A DNA stretch of 64,000 bases from assembly GCF_024204665.1 (NCBI RefSeq), contig NZ_CP100355.1:496001-560000 (forward strand). Reading direction: 5' to 3'. A model generated the notes under the pieces. That model saw only the letters and a program-made list of their open reading frames with translations, was not told the DNA's origin and ran no database searches. Source of the DNA: Natronosalvus rutilus (lineage in GTDB: Archaea > Halobacteriota > Halobacteria > Halobacteriales > Natrialbaceae). The stretch's first letter is position 1, and each line of letters opens with the position of its first letter. This document shows positions 1 through 8,410 of the stretch, piece by piece. A program made the position numbers and the translations under genes.

Positions 1-417
1 GCGGTCGCCAACCCACCGACTTCGGAGTCGTTCACGGAGTTCGCGTTGGAAACCGAACCGGTCACGGCCGATAGCGACACGGTGTACCAGACCAACTACG
101 CAGCGGGCGAGGCCTCGGACGTGACCGTTTCGATCACGAACCACGAGGGAACGGAACAAACGTACACTACCGTGGTTCTTCTCGAGCGGGTGAGCTACGG
201 GGAGTCGAACGCAACCGTCCAAGAACGGACACAGCTCACGAGCGAATCCGTTACGGTCGCCGACGGCGAACAGCGAAACCAGACGCTCGAGATGACACCA
301 TCGATGCAAGGAGACGACCTCCGACTGACAGTGCTGCTGTACGAGGGCGAGCCGCCGTCCAACCCCTCGACCGAAAATGCCTACCGGGCGGTGCATGCAC
401 CGATCGTGGTGGAGTGA
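1..417 (+). CDS. DUF1616 family surface protein, C-terminal part (5' end outside window)
   Basis: The reading frame is open from the first base, so this is the last 138 residues of a longer gene. It matches the extracellular C-terminal half of haloarchaeal DUF1616 proteins: a TEF segment near the start, a 'VTVSITNHEG' beta strand, 'TVVLLERVSYG' and the closing 'LLYEGEPPSNPSTENAYR'. Family members have N-terminal membrane segments followed by this beta-rich domain, and often lie in S-layer or exopolysaccharide gene regions, which suits the glycan genes that follow. Molecular function is unknown. The stop codon abuts the next start with no spacer, so the two genes are probably co-transcribed. 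Confidence 0.8.
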   Translation, partial: AVANPPTSESFTEFALETEPVTADSDTVYQTNYAAGEASDVTVSITNHEGTEQTYTTVVLLERVSYGESNATVQERTQLTSESVTVADGEQRNQTLEMTPSMQGDDLRLTVLLYEGEPPSNPSTENAYRAVHAPIVVE

Positions 418-996
418 ATGTGGCCGTGGGAGCATTTGCTGTTCGCGTACCTGCTGTACTCGCTCTACACCAACGTCGTTCGGAGACGCAGTCCGTCGGG
501 GCCTGAAACGCTCGCGGTCGCCATTGGCTCACAGCTGCCGGATCTCGTCGACAAGCCGCTGGCCTGGACGTTCGACGTCACACAGACGGGGCTCTCCGTC
601 GCCCACTCGATTTTCGTCGTTCCGTTCGTCTGCCTGGCAGTATACGTACTCCTTCATCGCTGGGAGCGTGGATCGGTCCGACAGGCGACTGCGTTCTCGA
701 TCGCGATTCTGTCTCACCTCGCCGGGGACATCGTCTATCCGTGGCTCACGGGTGGCCACTTGAAGCCGAGAGCCGTCACGTGGCCGGTCGCTTCACCCCC
801 GGCGGTCGATCAGGGGAGCTTCCTCGATCACGTCGTCATCTACGGCCACCGATCTCTCGAGCTGTTTCTCAGCGGCGAGACCCCCCAGGAGTTGACGGTG
901 CTGCTCGGTCTGTTGGCCCTCACTGTCGTCCTGTGGGTGTACGACGGGGCGCCGGTCGCCGCCGACTGCTGGCGGTGGGTGTCCCGGCGAACGTAG
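418..996 (+). CDS. Membrane-bound metal-dependent hydrolase family protein (DUF457/YdjM-like)
   Basis: A 192-residue polytopic protein beginning MWPWEHLLFAYLLYS, the start typical of haloarchaeal membrane-bound metal-dependent hydrolases. Polar residues that could bind metal lie near or inside membrane segments: SQLPDLVDKP (about 38-47), VAHSIF (about 60-65), LSHLAGDIVYP (about 101-111) and DHVVIYGHRSLE near 140. About five hydrophobic segments are visible. The substrate is unknown. It starts directly after the stop of the DUF1616 gene, a pairing common next to surface-polysaccharide genes. The family assignment is good; the catalytic role is inferred from family naming only. Confidence 0.8.
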   Translation: MWPWEHLLFAYLLYSLYTNVVRRRSPSGPETLAVAIGSQLPDLVDKPLAWTFDVTQTGLSVAHSIFVVPFVCLAVYVLLHRWERGSVRQATAFSIAILSHLAGDIVYPWLTGGHLKPRAVTWPVASPPAVDQGSFLDHVVIYGHRSLELFLSGETPQELTVLLGLLALTVVLWVYDGAPVAADCWRWVSRRT

Positions 997-1146
997 TTCG
1001 ATCATCCGACCACACACGCTCGGAGCGTCTTCAGTCGTCGTCCGCTCACGTTCGACACTCGTCGTCCACACAGTATAGGGACGACGGGTAAGCGCTCGAG
1101 ATGACGCCCCACGGAAACGAACGGATCCACCTTGCAACGACGTCCG

Positions 1147-1248
1147 ATGCGTGAGGAGGTCACACTGTTCGTCTATCAGAACGAAGATCGACACCTGTAC
1201 TGGGCGAGGGAGATGGAAGCGGCCAAACGCTTCTCACGTCTCGAATGA
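1147..1248 (+). pseudogene. Possible decayed remnant of a small DUF6176-like gene
   Basis: The stretch 997-1527 has no convincing gene. Within it a 33-codon frame contains 'HLYWAREME', which resembles the LYWYMEVED-type segment of small haloarchaeal DUF6176 proteins. Downstream, in another frame near 1320-1370, 'LEDDSLLDEF' looks like the C-terminal part of the same kind of protein. Start, middle and frame continuity are lost. The similarity is from memory and short, so this is only a suggestion of a broken gene. Confidence 0.25.
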
Positions 1249-1527
1249 GGTTCGTCCGAAGCCGTCCGAAGCGCTCGTGGCACGATCTGTGGGCGGGTCC
1301 ACACCAGTCATACCGTCGCTCATGGACTCGAGGATGACTCGCTCCTGGACGAGTTCCACTCGAGCAGGCTGTGCGGTTCTCTCACCCTGGGCACGTACAC
1401 ACAACACGTTTGCGCTCGCTCGAGTAGTGGTTACTCGGGCGGTAGTGACTCAGTCGAAGCGACTCGAGCGCTCGTGACGTCGTACTCGAGTGAAAAGCCG
1501 CTGCGCGCAGACGGTGTGACCGCCCCG

Positions 1528-3507
1528 TCAGTTCGAAGCTGGCGACGGCGTACAGAAATTGACGTCGCCGCTATCGTACACCGTCGCCTGGGTCGGACGA
1601 CAGATCTGTGCGCGGTCGACCGACTTGAGTTGCGCTTGTCCGTTCTCGTCGACGAAGTAGGCCACGGACTCTGTCTGGCTGGTCCGGTAGACCGTGTAGT
1701 CGTGGTCGGCGACGCCGTCTTCGGGTAACGTCACGTACGACGAGGACGAGTAGGCGCCCGTCCGATCGAAGACCGTGAAGTACGGATGGTCGGTGTGTAG
1801 TTGCTGGTCGGCTCGAATTTCGGAACCAGCCGGGGAGCCGGTCATCTCGCCGATCGAGGAGACGGCGGTGAGTTCCGACTCGTCGTAGGCCAATTGCTCG
1901 TGTTGCTGTTCGAAGATCGGATTCTCGGTGTTACTCTCGGCGGCGAAGGCCATTGCCCCGGGGTAGACCAGGACCACCAGGAGTATGGTGACCATCGCGA
2001 GGCGAGGATCGAGGTCACGAACGAACACTCGGATTGCGATCGCTCCGAGGATCGCCATCGGCGCGTAGAGGAAGGCGAACCAGCGCGTCGGAATGAAGTT
2101 CCGAATGCCGAACATCGGCAGCCCCATCACGAAGAAGAGCATGATCGCCGACGCGAGCAACAGGGTGAAGACCGACTGCTCCGCCCGTCGTCGGTGGATG
2201 ACGTACAGACAACCCGCGAACGTCAGTCCGAGCAGGATCAAGAATCCGAGTTCGTCGACGTACGGGACGACCTGGTCGAGAAGCGTCGGCGCCGCAACTT
2301 CGCCAGCCGATTCTTCGCTCCCCGTTCCGCTGGCGATGTTGAGGAAGCCGGCACTCTCCTCGATCGTCTGGGAAAGGAAGCTCAGGACAGTCTTCAGGAA
2401 CGAATCCTCGCGATACGGCGTGAGCGACCAGACGAAGATCGTCAGCCCGAAGTTGAAGACGACCAGGCCGATCAGGTTGACCGGCTTCTTCGTCCGGAAC
2501 GTGTTCGTATCGAGGCGATTGAGGCCGAACGGGCCGATCATGAACACGATCTGGGCGAGGAACGCGGTTACGAGCACCACAAGCATGATGAACGTCGACA
2601 CCTGGTGGGTGAGGATGACCGCGAGACTCAACACCAGGAGTAACATGAAGTCCCTGATCGTGTACTCGATCCGCATGACGCGAATCAGTGCGTAGAGAAC
2701 ACCGAGGAAGAATACGAGCCCCATGCTGGTCGGGATCAGGTGCATTCCCCACTGGGCGACGTAATTCGCCATGGCGAACAGGCCGGCTGCGAGCGCCGAC
2801 CAGCGCGGCGAGATCAACAGGTTCGCCGTCGCGTAGACGAGCAGGATAGAGAGCGGCATTACCACGCCGACGGTCAGGTACAGCGCTGCCCGCAGCGGAA
2901 CGTCGAAGACGAGCGCGCTTGACGCCACGAGCAGGTGATACAGCGGTGAGCCGTAGTGTTTGTTGTTGGAAATGGCGCTCAGCGACCGTTCCTCGAAGAT
3001 CGCATCGGCCAACTCCATGTGCGTCCAGATGTCGATGCCGATGAACCCCGGTGTGGCGTAAAGCGCCGTAAACCGGAAGACGAACGCGAAGAGGACGAGC
3101 TGGAGCAAGACGATCCCCGTGTTGAACGTCTCGTCCTCGGAGAAGACGATCTGGGCGATCAACAGCGTGCCGACGAGACCCGACAACACGAAGAACACGA
3201 TTGTCCGCTCGCCCTGCACGAACGACAGCACGACGAGGGCAGACAGGCCGAACAACACGAGCGTCGGCAGCGTCATCAGGGCTGGTCTGGACAGCGTCGG
3301 CATCGCCGAATTGTTGGTCTCGGCGTACAGCGACAGCAGATACAACCCACAGGCTAACCCGAGAACGATTGGCACGGTTTTGATGAATATCTGGGAAGCC
3401 AGCAATCGGAGTGGCAACATCGCCGATGCCAGGAGGAGCCCGAGGATCGCGGCGACGGTATCGAGGCGCAACGGCCGGATCCTCGACAGAAACGACGAGT
3501 TACGCAT
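1528..3507 (-). CDS. Polytopic membrane protein, GT-C glycosyltransferase-like
   Basis: A 659-residue protein with about a dozen hydrophobic helices and a soluble C-terminal tail of about 130 residues. After the first four to five helices a loop reads 'GIDIWTHMELADAIFEERS'. An acidic residue in the first large external loop is the hallmark of GT-C enzymes, which transfer sugars from lipid carriers outside the membrane. The C-terminal tail ('HTDHPYFTVFDRTGAY') would face outside. It is the last gene of a five-gene operon with a sugar dehydrogenase and three glycosyltransferase-like proteins, and overlaps the upstream GT4 gene by 8 bases. Transfer or assembly of a surface glycan is inferred; a polymerase or flippase role is not excluded. 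Confidence 0.7.
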   Translation of the reverse strand: MRNSSFLSRIRPLRLDTVAAILGLLLASAMLPLRLLASQIFIKTVPIVLGLACGLYLLSLYAETNNSAMPTLSRPALMTLPTLVLFGLSALVVLSFVQGERTIVFFVLSGLVGTLLIAQIVFSEDETFNTGIVLLQLVLFAFVFRFTALYATPGFIGIDIWTHMELADAIFEERSLSAISNNKHYGSPLYHLLVASSALVFDVPLRAALYLTVGVVMPLSILLVYATANLLISPRWSALAAGLFAMANYVAQWGMHLIPTSMGLVFFLGVLYALIRVMRIEYTIRDFMLLLVLSLAVILTHQVSTFIMLVVLVTAFLAQIVFMIGPFGLNRLDTNTFRTKKPVNLIGLVVFNFGLTIFVWSLTPYREDSFLKTVLSFLSQTIEESAGFLNIASGTGSEESAGEVAAPTLLDQVVPYVDELGFLILLGLTFAGCLYVIHRRRAEQSVFTLLLASAIMLFFVMGLPMFGIRNFIPTRWFAFLYAPMAILGAIAIRVFVRDLDPRLAMVTILLVVLVYPGAMAFAAESNTENPIFEQQHEQLAYDESELTAVSSIGEMTGSPAGSEIRADQQLHTDHPYFTVFDRTGAYSSSSYVTLPEDGVADHDYTVYRTSQTESVAYFVDENGQAQLKSVDRAQICRPTQATVYDSGDVNFCTPSPASN

Positions 3508-4471
3508 TCTCCGTCACCTCGAGGTCGCGGTGCTGGCCCGTGGGTCGGGCCCGTCGTCCGAGGACGTCGCGATAGCACTCGAGCAGACGGTCGCCCATGG
3601 CGTCCAGACTCAGTCCGTCGACGACTTTGCGGCCGTTCGAACGACGGTCGCCAGCGAGGACGGTCTCGAGGCCCGCGGCGAGGTCGGCGTCGTCGTCGCT
3701 AACGACGCAGTTGTCGACCTCGCCGATCGTGTCGCGAACGAAGCCGACGTCGGTCGAGACGACAGGCACGTTGCAGGCGGCGGCCTCCTTGATGACCATC
3801 GGGCCGGCCTCGCGCTTCGAGGTCACGAGGAGGACGTCGCTGGCGTTCATGTAGTAAGGCATCTCTTCGTAGGGGACGCCGTCGATCGTTCGCAACTCGA
3901 GGTCGGCGTCAGCGCGCTCGACGATGCGTTCGGCCCGCGGATAGTCCTTCTCATCCCTGTTTGGATCGTACGGAAAGAGCGCGATGCGTTCGTCGGGGTT
4001 CCAGCCCACGCGCTCGCGGGCGTCCGCACGTGGGACGGGTCTGAATTGCTCGGTGTCGACGCCGAACGGGATCTCGACGTGGTCGGTGTCGAGTTCGCGC
4101 GACATCGCGGGGCTCGGAACGATCGTGGCGTCCGCAAAGCGGGCGCCGTAGCGGCTAATCGACTCGAGCCAGCGCATGTCGCTCATCAGGTCAGTTCCCC
4201 ACAGGCTCATCACCACCGGGCGCGTCGGCTGGGCGAGTGCGAACGGCGCGACGAGGCCGTAGTGGCCGTGGATCAGGTCGTACTCGCCCGACCAGACGTG
4301 CGAGAGCACCTTCGGATAAAACCGCAGGTAGTCGACGGGCGTCCGCGGCGAATCGGCAGTGTATTCGCCGGGGACGCCGATGACGGTGCACTCGACGCCA
4401 CGTTCCTCGAGGACGGAAATCTGTTGCTCGAAGAACGAACGCGTAGAGGTGATGAGGTGTAGTACGTGCAT
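3500..4471 (-). CDS. Glycosyltransferase family 4
   Basis: A 323-residue GT-B glycosyltransferase. The N-terminal half ends with 'IHGHYGLVAPFALA' and 'VMSLWGTD', typical of the acceptor domain. The C-terminal half carries 'IPFGVDTEQF', 'MNASDVLLVTSKREAGPMV' and 'IKEAAACNVPVV', the usual E(x7)E nucleotide-sugar site. It should add a sugar from a nucleotide donor to a lipid-linked or surface glycan on the cytoplasmic face. It lies 5 bases after the DUF354 gene and its end overlaps the GT-C-like gene by 8 bases, so it is translationally coupled within the operon. The sugar is unknown. Confidence 0.9.
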   Translation of the reverse strand: MHVLHLITSTRSFFEQQISVLEERGVECTVIGVPGEYTADSPRTPVDYLRFYPKVLSHVWSGEYDLIHGHYGLVAPFALAQPTRPVVMSLWGTDLMSDMRWLESISRYGARFADATIVPSPAMSRELDTDHVEIPFGVDTEQFRPVPRADARERVGWNPDERIALFPYDPNRDEKDYPRAERIVERADADLELRTIDGVPYEEMPYYMNASDVLLVTSKREAGPMVIKEAAACNVPVVSTDVGFVRDTIGEVDNCVVSDDDADLAAGLETVLAGDRRSNGRKVVDGLSLDAMGDRLLECYRDVLGRRARPTGQHRDLEVTENA

Positions 4472-4476
4472 TCGTG

Positions 4477-5544
4477 TCAGTTAGCGTTGGCAGCGAGCGT
4501 CGGCCGTTCGGGGCCGGTCCCGGAGACGGTTTCTACCTCCCTGACGATGACGTCGGTCACGTCGATCCGATCGGCGAGCAGCCGTTCACGTCGACGGGCC
4601 CACTTCTCGGTGTCGTCTTCCTCGATCACCGAGATCGCCTTCTCGAGCGAGCGAGCGTGGCGATCCAAGCCGTTGAAGTTGAACACGAGGCCGTACGTCT
4701 CCTCGAGTTCGGTCGTGTACCCGAGCGACAGGGAGTTGACGTACACCGCTGGGGTGCCGAGCACCGCGGCCTCGGCGGCCATCGTCGCGCCCTCGCCGAC
4801 AAAACAGTCGGCGTACGCGAGCAGGTCGTGCATCCGGTCGGGCGACGTCGTGAGTCGGTTCGATTCGAGTTCCTCGGGGAGGGGGACCTCCGACGTGAGC
4901 ACGACCTCGGCGCCGGCGTCCTCGAGTCGCTCGACGGCCTCGACCGGATCGTCGAAGCCGCCCTGTCCCATGTCGTGTGAGGAGTCCCAGCTGCTCAGGC
5001 GCATCACGACGAGCGTGTCGTCGGGTTCCAGCCCGGCTTCCTCGAGGATCCCGGGTTCGGGTTCGAACCGGTCGGGGTGGAGGTACGCGAGTTCGTGATA
5101 GCCTGGGTACTCGACCTTCTTCGAACCGATGTCACCGTCGTAACACTCCGGCGTGCAGACGATGTCGGCGAACGGGTACGCGAGCGCCTTGATGATCGTC
5201 GCGTGTTCGGTGTCGTAGAAGACGACGCTCTTCGCACCGACGAGTTTCGCGACGTGGGCGGCGGCGACGCCACCGATCGCGGTGATGACGTCGGGCTTGA
5301 TGCGACGCGCTCGCGCCAGCAGTTTCGCCTCGTAGGTCGCCTGGACCGCCGCCAGCGAGAGCAGCGAGTTCGACTCGCCGGCCAGGATCTCGTGGTCGAT
5401 GTCGTAGGACTCGAGTAAGTCCGTCACGACCTCATTCTCACGCGCGAAGACGTGGACGCTGTGGCCGTCCGACTCGAGCTCGGCGATTGCGTGCTTGAAG
5501 AAGTGGACGTGTCCGGGGTGCTGGATCGTCACGATGACGCGCAT
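4477..5544 (-). CDS. DUF354 family protein (GT-B fold, glycan biosynthesis)
   Basis: A 355-residue protein starting MRVIVTIQHPGHVHFFKHA, the hallmark of DUF354. Other family features are 'VITAIGGVAAAHVAKLVGA', 'VFYDTEHAT', 'YPGYHELAYLHPDRF', 'VVMRLSSWDSSHD' and the C-terminal 'ADCFVGEGATMAAEAAVLGTPAV', which resembles the UDP-binding half of UDP-GlcNAc 2-epimerase or MurG-type folds. Members sit in archaeal and bacterial surface-polysaccharide clusters and are thought to act as glycosyltransferases or epimerases; the reaction is not established. It begins one base before the GT2 stop-codon end, so the operon is tightly packed. Confidence 0.88.
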   Translation of the reverse strand: MRVIVTIQHPGHVHFFKHAIAELESDGHSVHVFARENEVVTDLLESYDIDHEILAGESNSLLSLAAVQATYEAKLLARARRIKPDVITAIGGVAAAHVAKLVGAKSVVFYDTEHATIIKALAYPFADIVCTPECYDGDIGSKKVEYPGYHELAYLHPDRFEPEPGILEEAGLEPDDTLVVMRLSSWDSSHDMGQGGFDDPVEAVERLEDAGAEVVLTSEVPLPEELESNRLTTSPDRMHDLLAYADCFVGEGATMAAEAAVLGTPAVYVNSLSLGYTTELEETYGLVFNFNGLDRHARSLEKAISVIEEDDTEKWARRRERLLADRIDVTDVIVREVETVSGTGPERPTLAANAN

Positions 5545-6588
5545 CTAACGGCGCACCTCCTTCCCCTCGTTCTCACCGGCGTCGGTCACCATCGCAACCA
5601 GGAAGACGACTGCGCTCGCGACGAACGCGAGCCCGGTCGTGAAGAGATCGCGAAGCGACGTCTCGCCCTCGAGGGCGCTCGCGCTCGCGCTACCGGCGAA
5701 CGCGACAGCCCCGGCCAGCGACGCGACGCCGATCAGGTACCCGAGCGCGGTCGGATCGCTGCGATCGTCGGCGAGGCGCACTCGCATTCGCTGGAGGAAG
5801 CCACGGAGCAGCGTCACCGACGTGATCGGGATGAATCGCTTGTAGTCGATGGTGCTCTCCTCGTCGGCGTACTTCGCTGGCATCGAGACGTCGGCGACGC
5901 GCATTCCCGCGATGTTGAGCCTGACGAGCAGATCGTTGGTGTACTCGTGATCGTCCGGCAGCGACTCGATGTCGACCGCCGACAGCGCCTCGTTGGTGAT
6001 CGCCGTGTACCCGTTCTGCGGGTCCTGGAGGGACCAGTACCCGCTGGCGATCTTCGTCAACTGCGTCAACACCCAGTTGCCGAACAGGCGAAACGGCGGC
6101 ATCTCCCGTCGACTCTCCCGGTCGGCGAGCCGGTTGCCCTTCGCGTAGTCGGCCTCGCCCTCGACGATCGGATCGAGCAGCTTCGGCAACTGGTCGGGAT
6201 CCATCTGGCCGTCCGCGTCCATCGTGACGACGACGTCCATTCCGTCGTCGCGCGCGCGAACGTATCCGGTCCTGAGCGCCCCGCCGGCGCCCTGGTTTTC
6301 CTCGTGATGGATTGCGACGATCTCCGTCCCTCCGATCGCCCCGCCATCGGAGATCAGGGCGTGCGGTTCGAGCCGCTCGTCGGCGGCCGGATCGACGCGA
6401 CGCTCGTCGGCCGACTGTCTCGAGCGGGCCGCGTACTCCTGGATGATCTTCCAGGTGTCGTCGGTCGAGCGGTCGTCGACGGCGTAGATCCGGTCGACGA
6501 AATCGGGCATCGTCTCGAGGACGCCGCCGACGTGCGTTTCCTCGTTGTACGCTGGTACGACGACGCCGATTGAATGTCCTCGGTACAT
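5545..6588 (-). CDS. Glycosyltransferase family 2 with C-terminal membrane helices (dolichyl-phosphate hexose synthase-like)
   Basis: 347 residues. The GT-A domain has VVPAYNEE (about 10-17), the metal-binding DADGQMD (124-130), and 'QDPQNGY' typical of polyprenyl-phosphate sugar synthases. Two hydrophobic segments at the C terminus (about 280-335) would anchor it to the membrane. It likely loads a nucleotide-activated sugar onto dolichyl phosphate. Residues about 55-90 form an acidic, low-complexity insertion between the first strands that most GT2 enzymes lack. Its ATG overlaps the TAA of the upstream dehydrogenase (TAATG), indicating translational coupling. Confidence 0.9.
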   Translation of the reverse strand: MYRGHSIGVVVPAYNEETHVGGVLETMPDFVDRIYAVDDRSTDDTWKIIQEYAARSRQSADERRVDPAADERLEPHALISDGGAIGGTEIVAIHHEENQGAGGALRTGYVRARDDGMDVVVTMDADGQMDPDQLPKLLDPIVEGEADYAKGNRLADRESRREMPPFRLFGNWVLTQLTKIASGYWSLQDPQNGYTAITNEALSAVDIESLPDDHEYTNDLLVRLNIAGMRVADVSMPAKYADEESTIDYKRFIPITSVTLLRGFLQRMRVRLADDRSDPTALGYLIGVASLAGAVAFAGSASASALEGETSLRDLFTTGLAFVASAVVFLVAMVTDAGENEGKEVRR

Positions 6589-7994
6589 TATACCCTCCGA
6601 TAGACGAAGCCAGCGTCAGCGACGGCGTTCTCGTCGAGCGCCGCGGTCACGTCGATCAGTGCCGGTTGCTCGTTGAGACTGTCGGCGGCCTCCTCAAGGT
6701 CCATCTCGACGAACTCCTCGTGCGGTGTGCCGAGGAGGATCGCGTCGAAGTCGGTGAAGTCGAGTTCGGTCTGGACGTCGATCCCGAACTCGTCGTGGAT
6801 GGCGTCGGCGTCCGCGAACGGATCGAATCCCTCGATGTCGATGTCGTACTCCTTGAGTTTCTCGACGACGTTCGCGATTTTCGAACTCCGGATGTCGCCC
6901 ACGCCGGCCTTGTACGAGAGGCCAAGAACCAGGACGCGGCTCTCACAGAGGGTCTTCTGGCACTCGTTGAGCGCCTTGATCGTCAGGTCGGCGACGTGCT
7001 GTGGTACCCGCTCGTTGACCGCACGACCCGTCTGGATGAGTTTCGGCGTGAATCCCGCCTGCTCGGCCTGATAGGCCAGGAAATACGGGTCGACCGGGAT
7101 GCAGTGTCCACCGACGAGCCCCGGCCGGTAGTCGTGGAAGTTCCACTTCGTTCCGGCGGCCTCGAGGACTTCTCGCGTGTCGACGTCGAGTCGCTCGAGG
7201 GCCATCGACAGCTCGTTGACGAAGGCGATGTTGAGGTCCCGCTGGGTGTTTTCGACGACCTTGCTTGCCTCGGCGACCTCGATCGTGGGCGCACGGTGGA
7301 CGCCGGCATCGACGACCGACTCGTAGAGGGCCGCGACGTCCTCGAGCACCTGCTCGGTCTGGCCGCTGACGACCTTGACGACGTCCGCCAGGCCGTGTTC
7401 CTCGTCTCCCGGGGTCGCTCGTTCGGGCGAGTAGCCGACGAAGAACTCCTCGCCGGCGGTCATCTCGGAAGCCTCCTCGAGTGCGGGAATCATGACTTCG
7501 CGAGTCGCACCCGGGTAGACGGTCGACTCGAGGATCACCGTCGTCCCCGCAGTCATCTTCGAGCCGACGGTGCTCGCGGCGGCCTCGACGAAGTCGAAGT
7601 TCGGGCGGTTGTCGCAGTCGACCGGCGTCGGAACCGCGATGATGACGTAGTCGGCGTCGGCGATCTGGCTGGCCTCGGTCGTGTAGGAAACGCCGCTCTC
7701 CGCGACGGCCTCGTCGGTGAGGTCGCCGGTCGTGTCGACGCCGTTCTGGAGGGTTTCGACCTTCGATTCGTCGACGTCGAACCCGACGACGTCGAAGTTG
7801 GCCTCGGCGAACCGGACGGCGAGTGGCAGTCCAACGTAGCCCAGCCCGACGACGCAGATCGTCGCCTCACGTGCGCGTTCGATCGCCGGCTCCTCGAGCG
7901 TTCCCTCCTGGCCGCGCCGGGAGTAGTCCGTGACGACGGGCACGTTCGATCGATTCTCGCTTCGCGATTCCGTATTGCTGAGTGGTGGATTCAT
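6588..7994 (-). CDS. Nucleotide-sugar (UDP-N-acetylhexosamine type) 6-dehydrogenase
   Basis: 468 residues, UDP-glucose/UDP-ManNAc dehydrogenase superfamily. The NAD-binding GLGYVGLPLA is at 50-59 and the catalytic Cys298 lies in GGHCIPVDPYF. That Cys context is typical of enzymes oxidising UDP-N-acetylhexosamines (WecC/WbpA type) rather than UDP-glucose. 'LSYKAGVGDIRSS' is the C-terminal family motif. The reaction is a two-step NAD-dependent oxidation of C6 to a uronic acid. It is the first gene of the glycan operon and gives the uronate donor its glycosyltransferases may use. The first 40 residues are a non-conserved extension; a later start is possible. Confidence 0.92.
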   Translation of the reverse strand: MNPPLSNTESRSENRSNVPVVTDYSRRGQEGTLEEPAIERAREATICVVGLGYVGLPLAVRFAEANFDVVGFDVDESKVETLQNGVDTTGDLTDEAVAESGVSYTTEASQIADADYVIIAVPTPVDCDNRPNFDFVEAAASTVGSKMTAGTTVILESTVYPGATREVMIPALEEASEMTAGEEFFVGYSPERATPGDEEHGLADVVKVVSGQTEQVLEDVAALYESVVDAGVHRAPTIEVAEASKVVENTQRDLNIAFVNELSMALERLDVDTREVLEAAGTKWNFHDYRPGLVGGHCIPVDPYFLAYQAEQAGFTPKLIQTGRAVNERVPQHVADLTIKALNECQKTLCESRVLVLGLSYKAGVGDIRSSKIANVVEKLKEYDIDIEGFDPFADADAIHDEFGIDVQTELDFTDFDAILLGTPHEEFVEMDLEEAADSLNEQPALIDVTAALDENAVADAGFVYRRV

Positions 7995-8255
7995 GGGTAC
8001 ATCACCGTCTTCTTCGTGTGCCGGCCGACCGGGTCCGACCGATCGGAAGGTCGTTCATTTGGCGATCCCGGGAACGGGACGCGCTGTTCCCCCTTTCCAG
8101 CCTCCCTCCGTTTACTATACCGCTGATAAAACTGTTGCAGCGGCGGAGACGGTCGTTCTCAGGGCCAGTACCGGCCAGTCACCGGGGTATCAGCCGAAAT
8201 TGGGCCACAAAAGCGCCTCGAGGGCTTAGCCTGCCGTTAAGCGGGCCTGTAGCGC

Positions 8256-8262
8256 TTTATAA
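8256..8262 (+). promoter_or_regulatory. TATA box, probable promoter of the winged-helix regulator gene
   Basis: TTTATAA in an otherwise G+C-rich intergenic region. Transcription would start near 8285, leaving about 125 bases of untranslated leader before the ATG at 8411. The glycan operon on the other strand must also start in 7995-8255; a minus-strand TTTTATC at 8126-8132 is the best candidate for its promoter. Confidence 0.45.
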
Positions 8263-8410
8263 TGAAAAGGGTGTCTCGTATTAGTGGACGTACGGTCGTC
8301 CCCGATCGTCGTTTCGATCGGTCGGCTCGGCCGTGCGTGATCAGCCGATCACGAGATCACGATCACCGATACCGAAACCGATCACCAACCAGCTCCGAAG
8401 GACCGAAGAT

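Noticed and set aside
6570-8126. A 518-codon frame on the plus strand
   Set aside because: It is the antisense of the nucleotide-sugar dehydrogenase, whose motifs are all on the minus strand. High G+C gives few stops in antisense frames.
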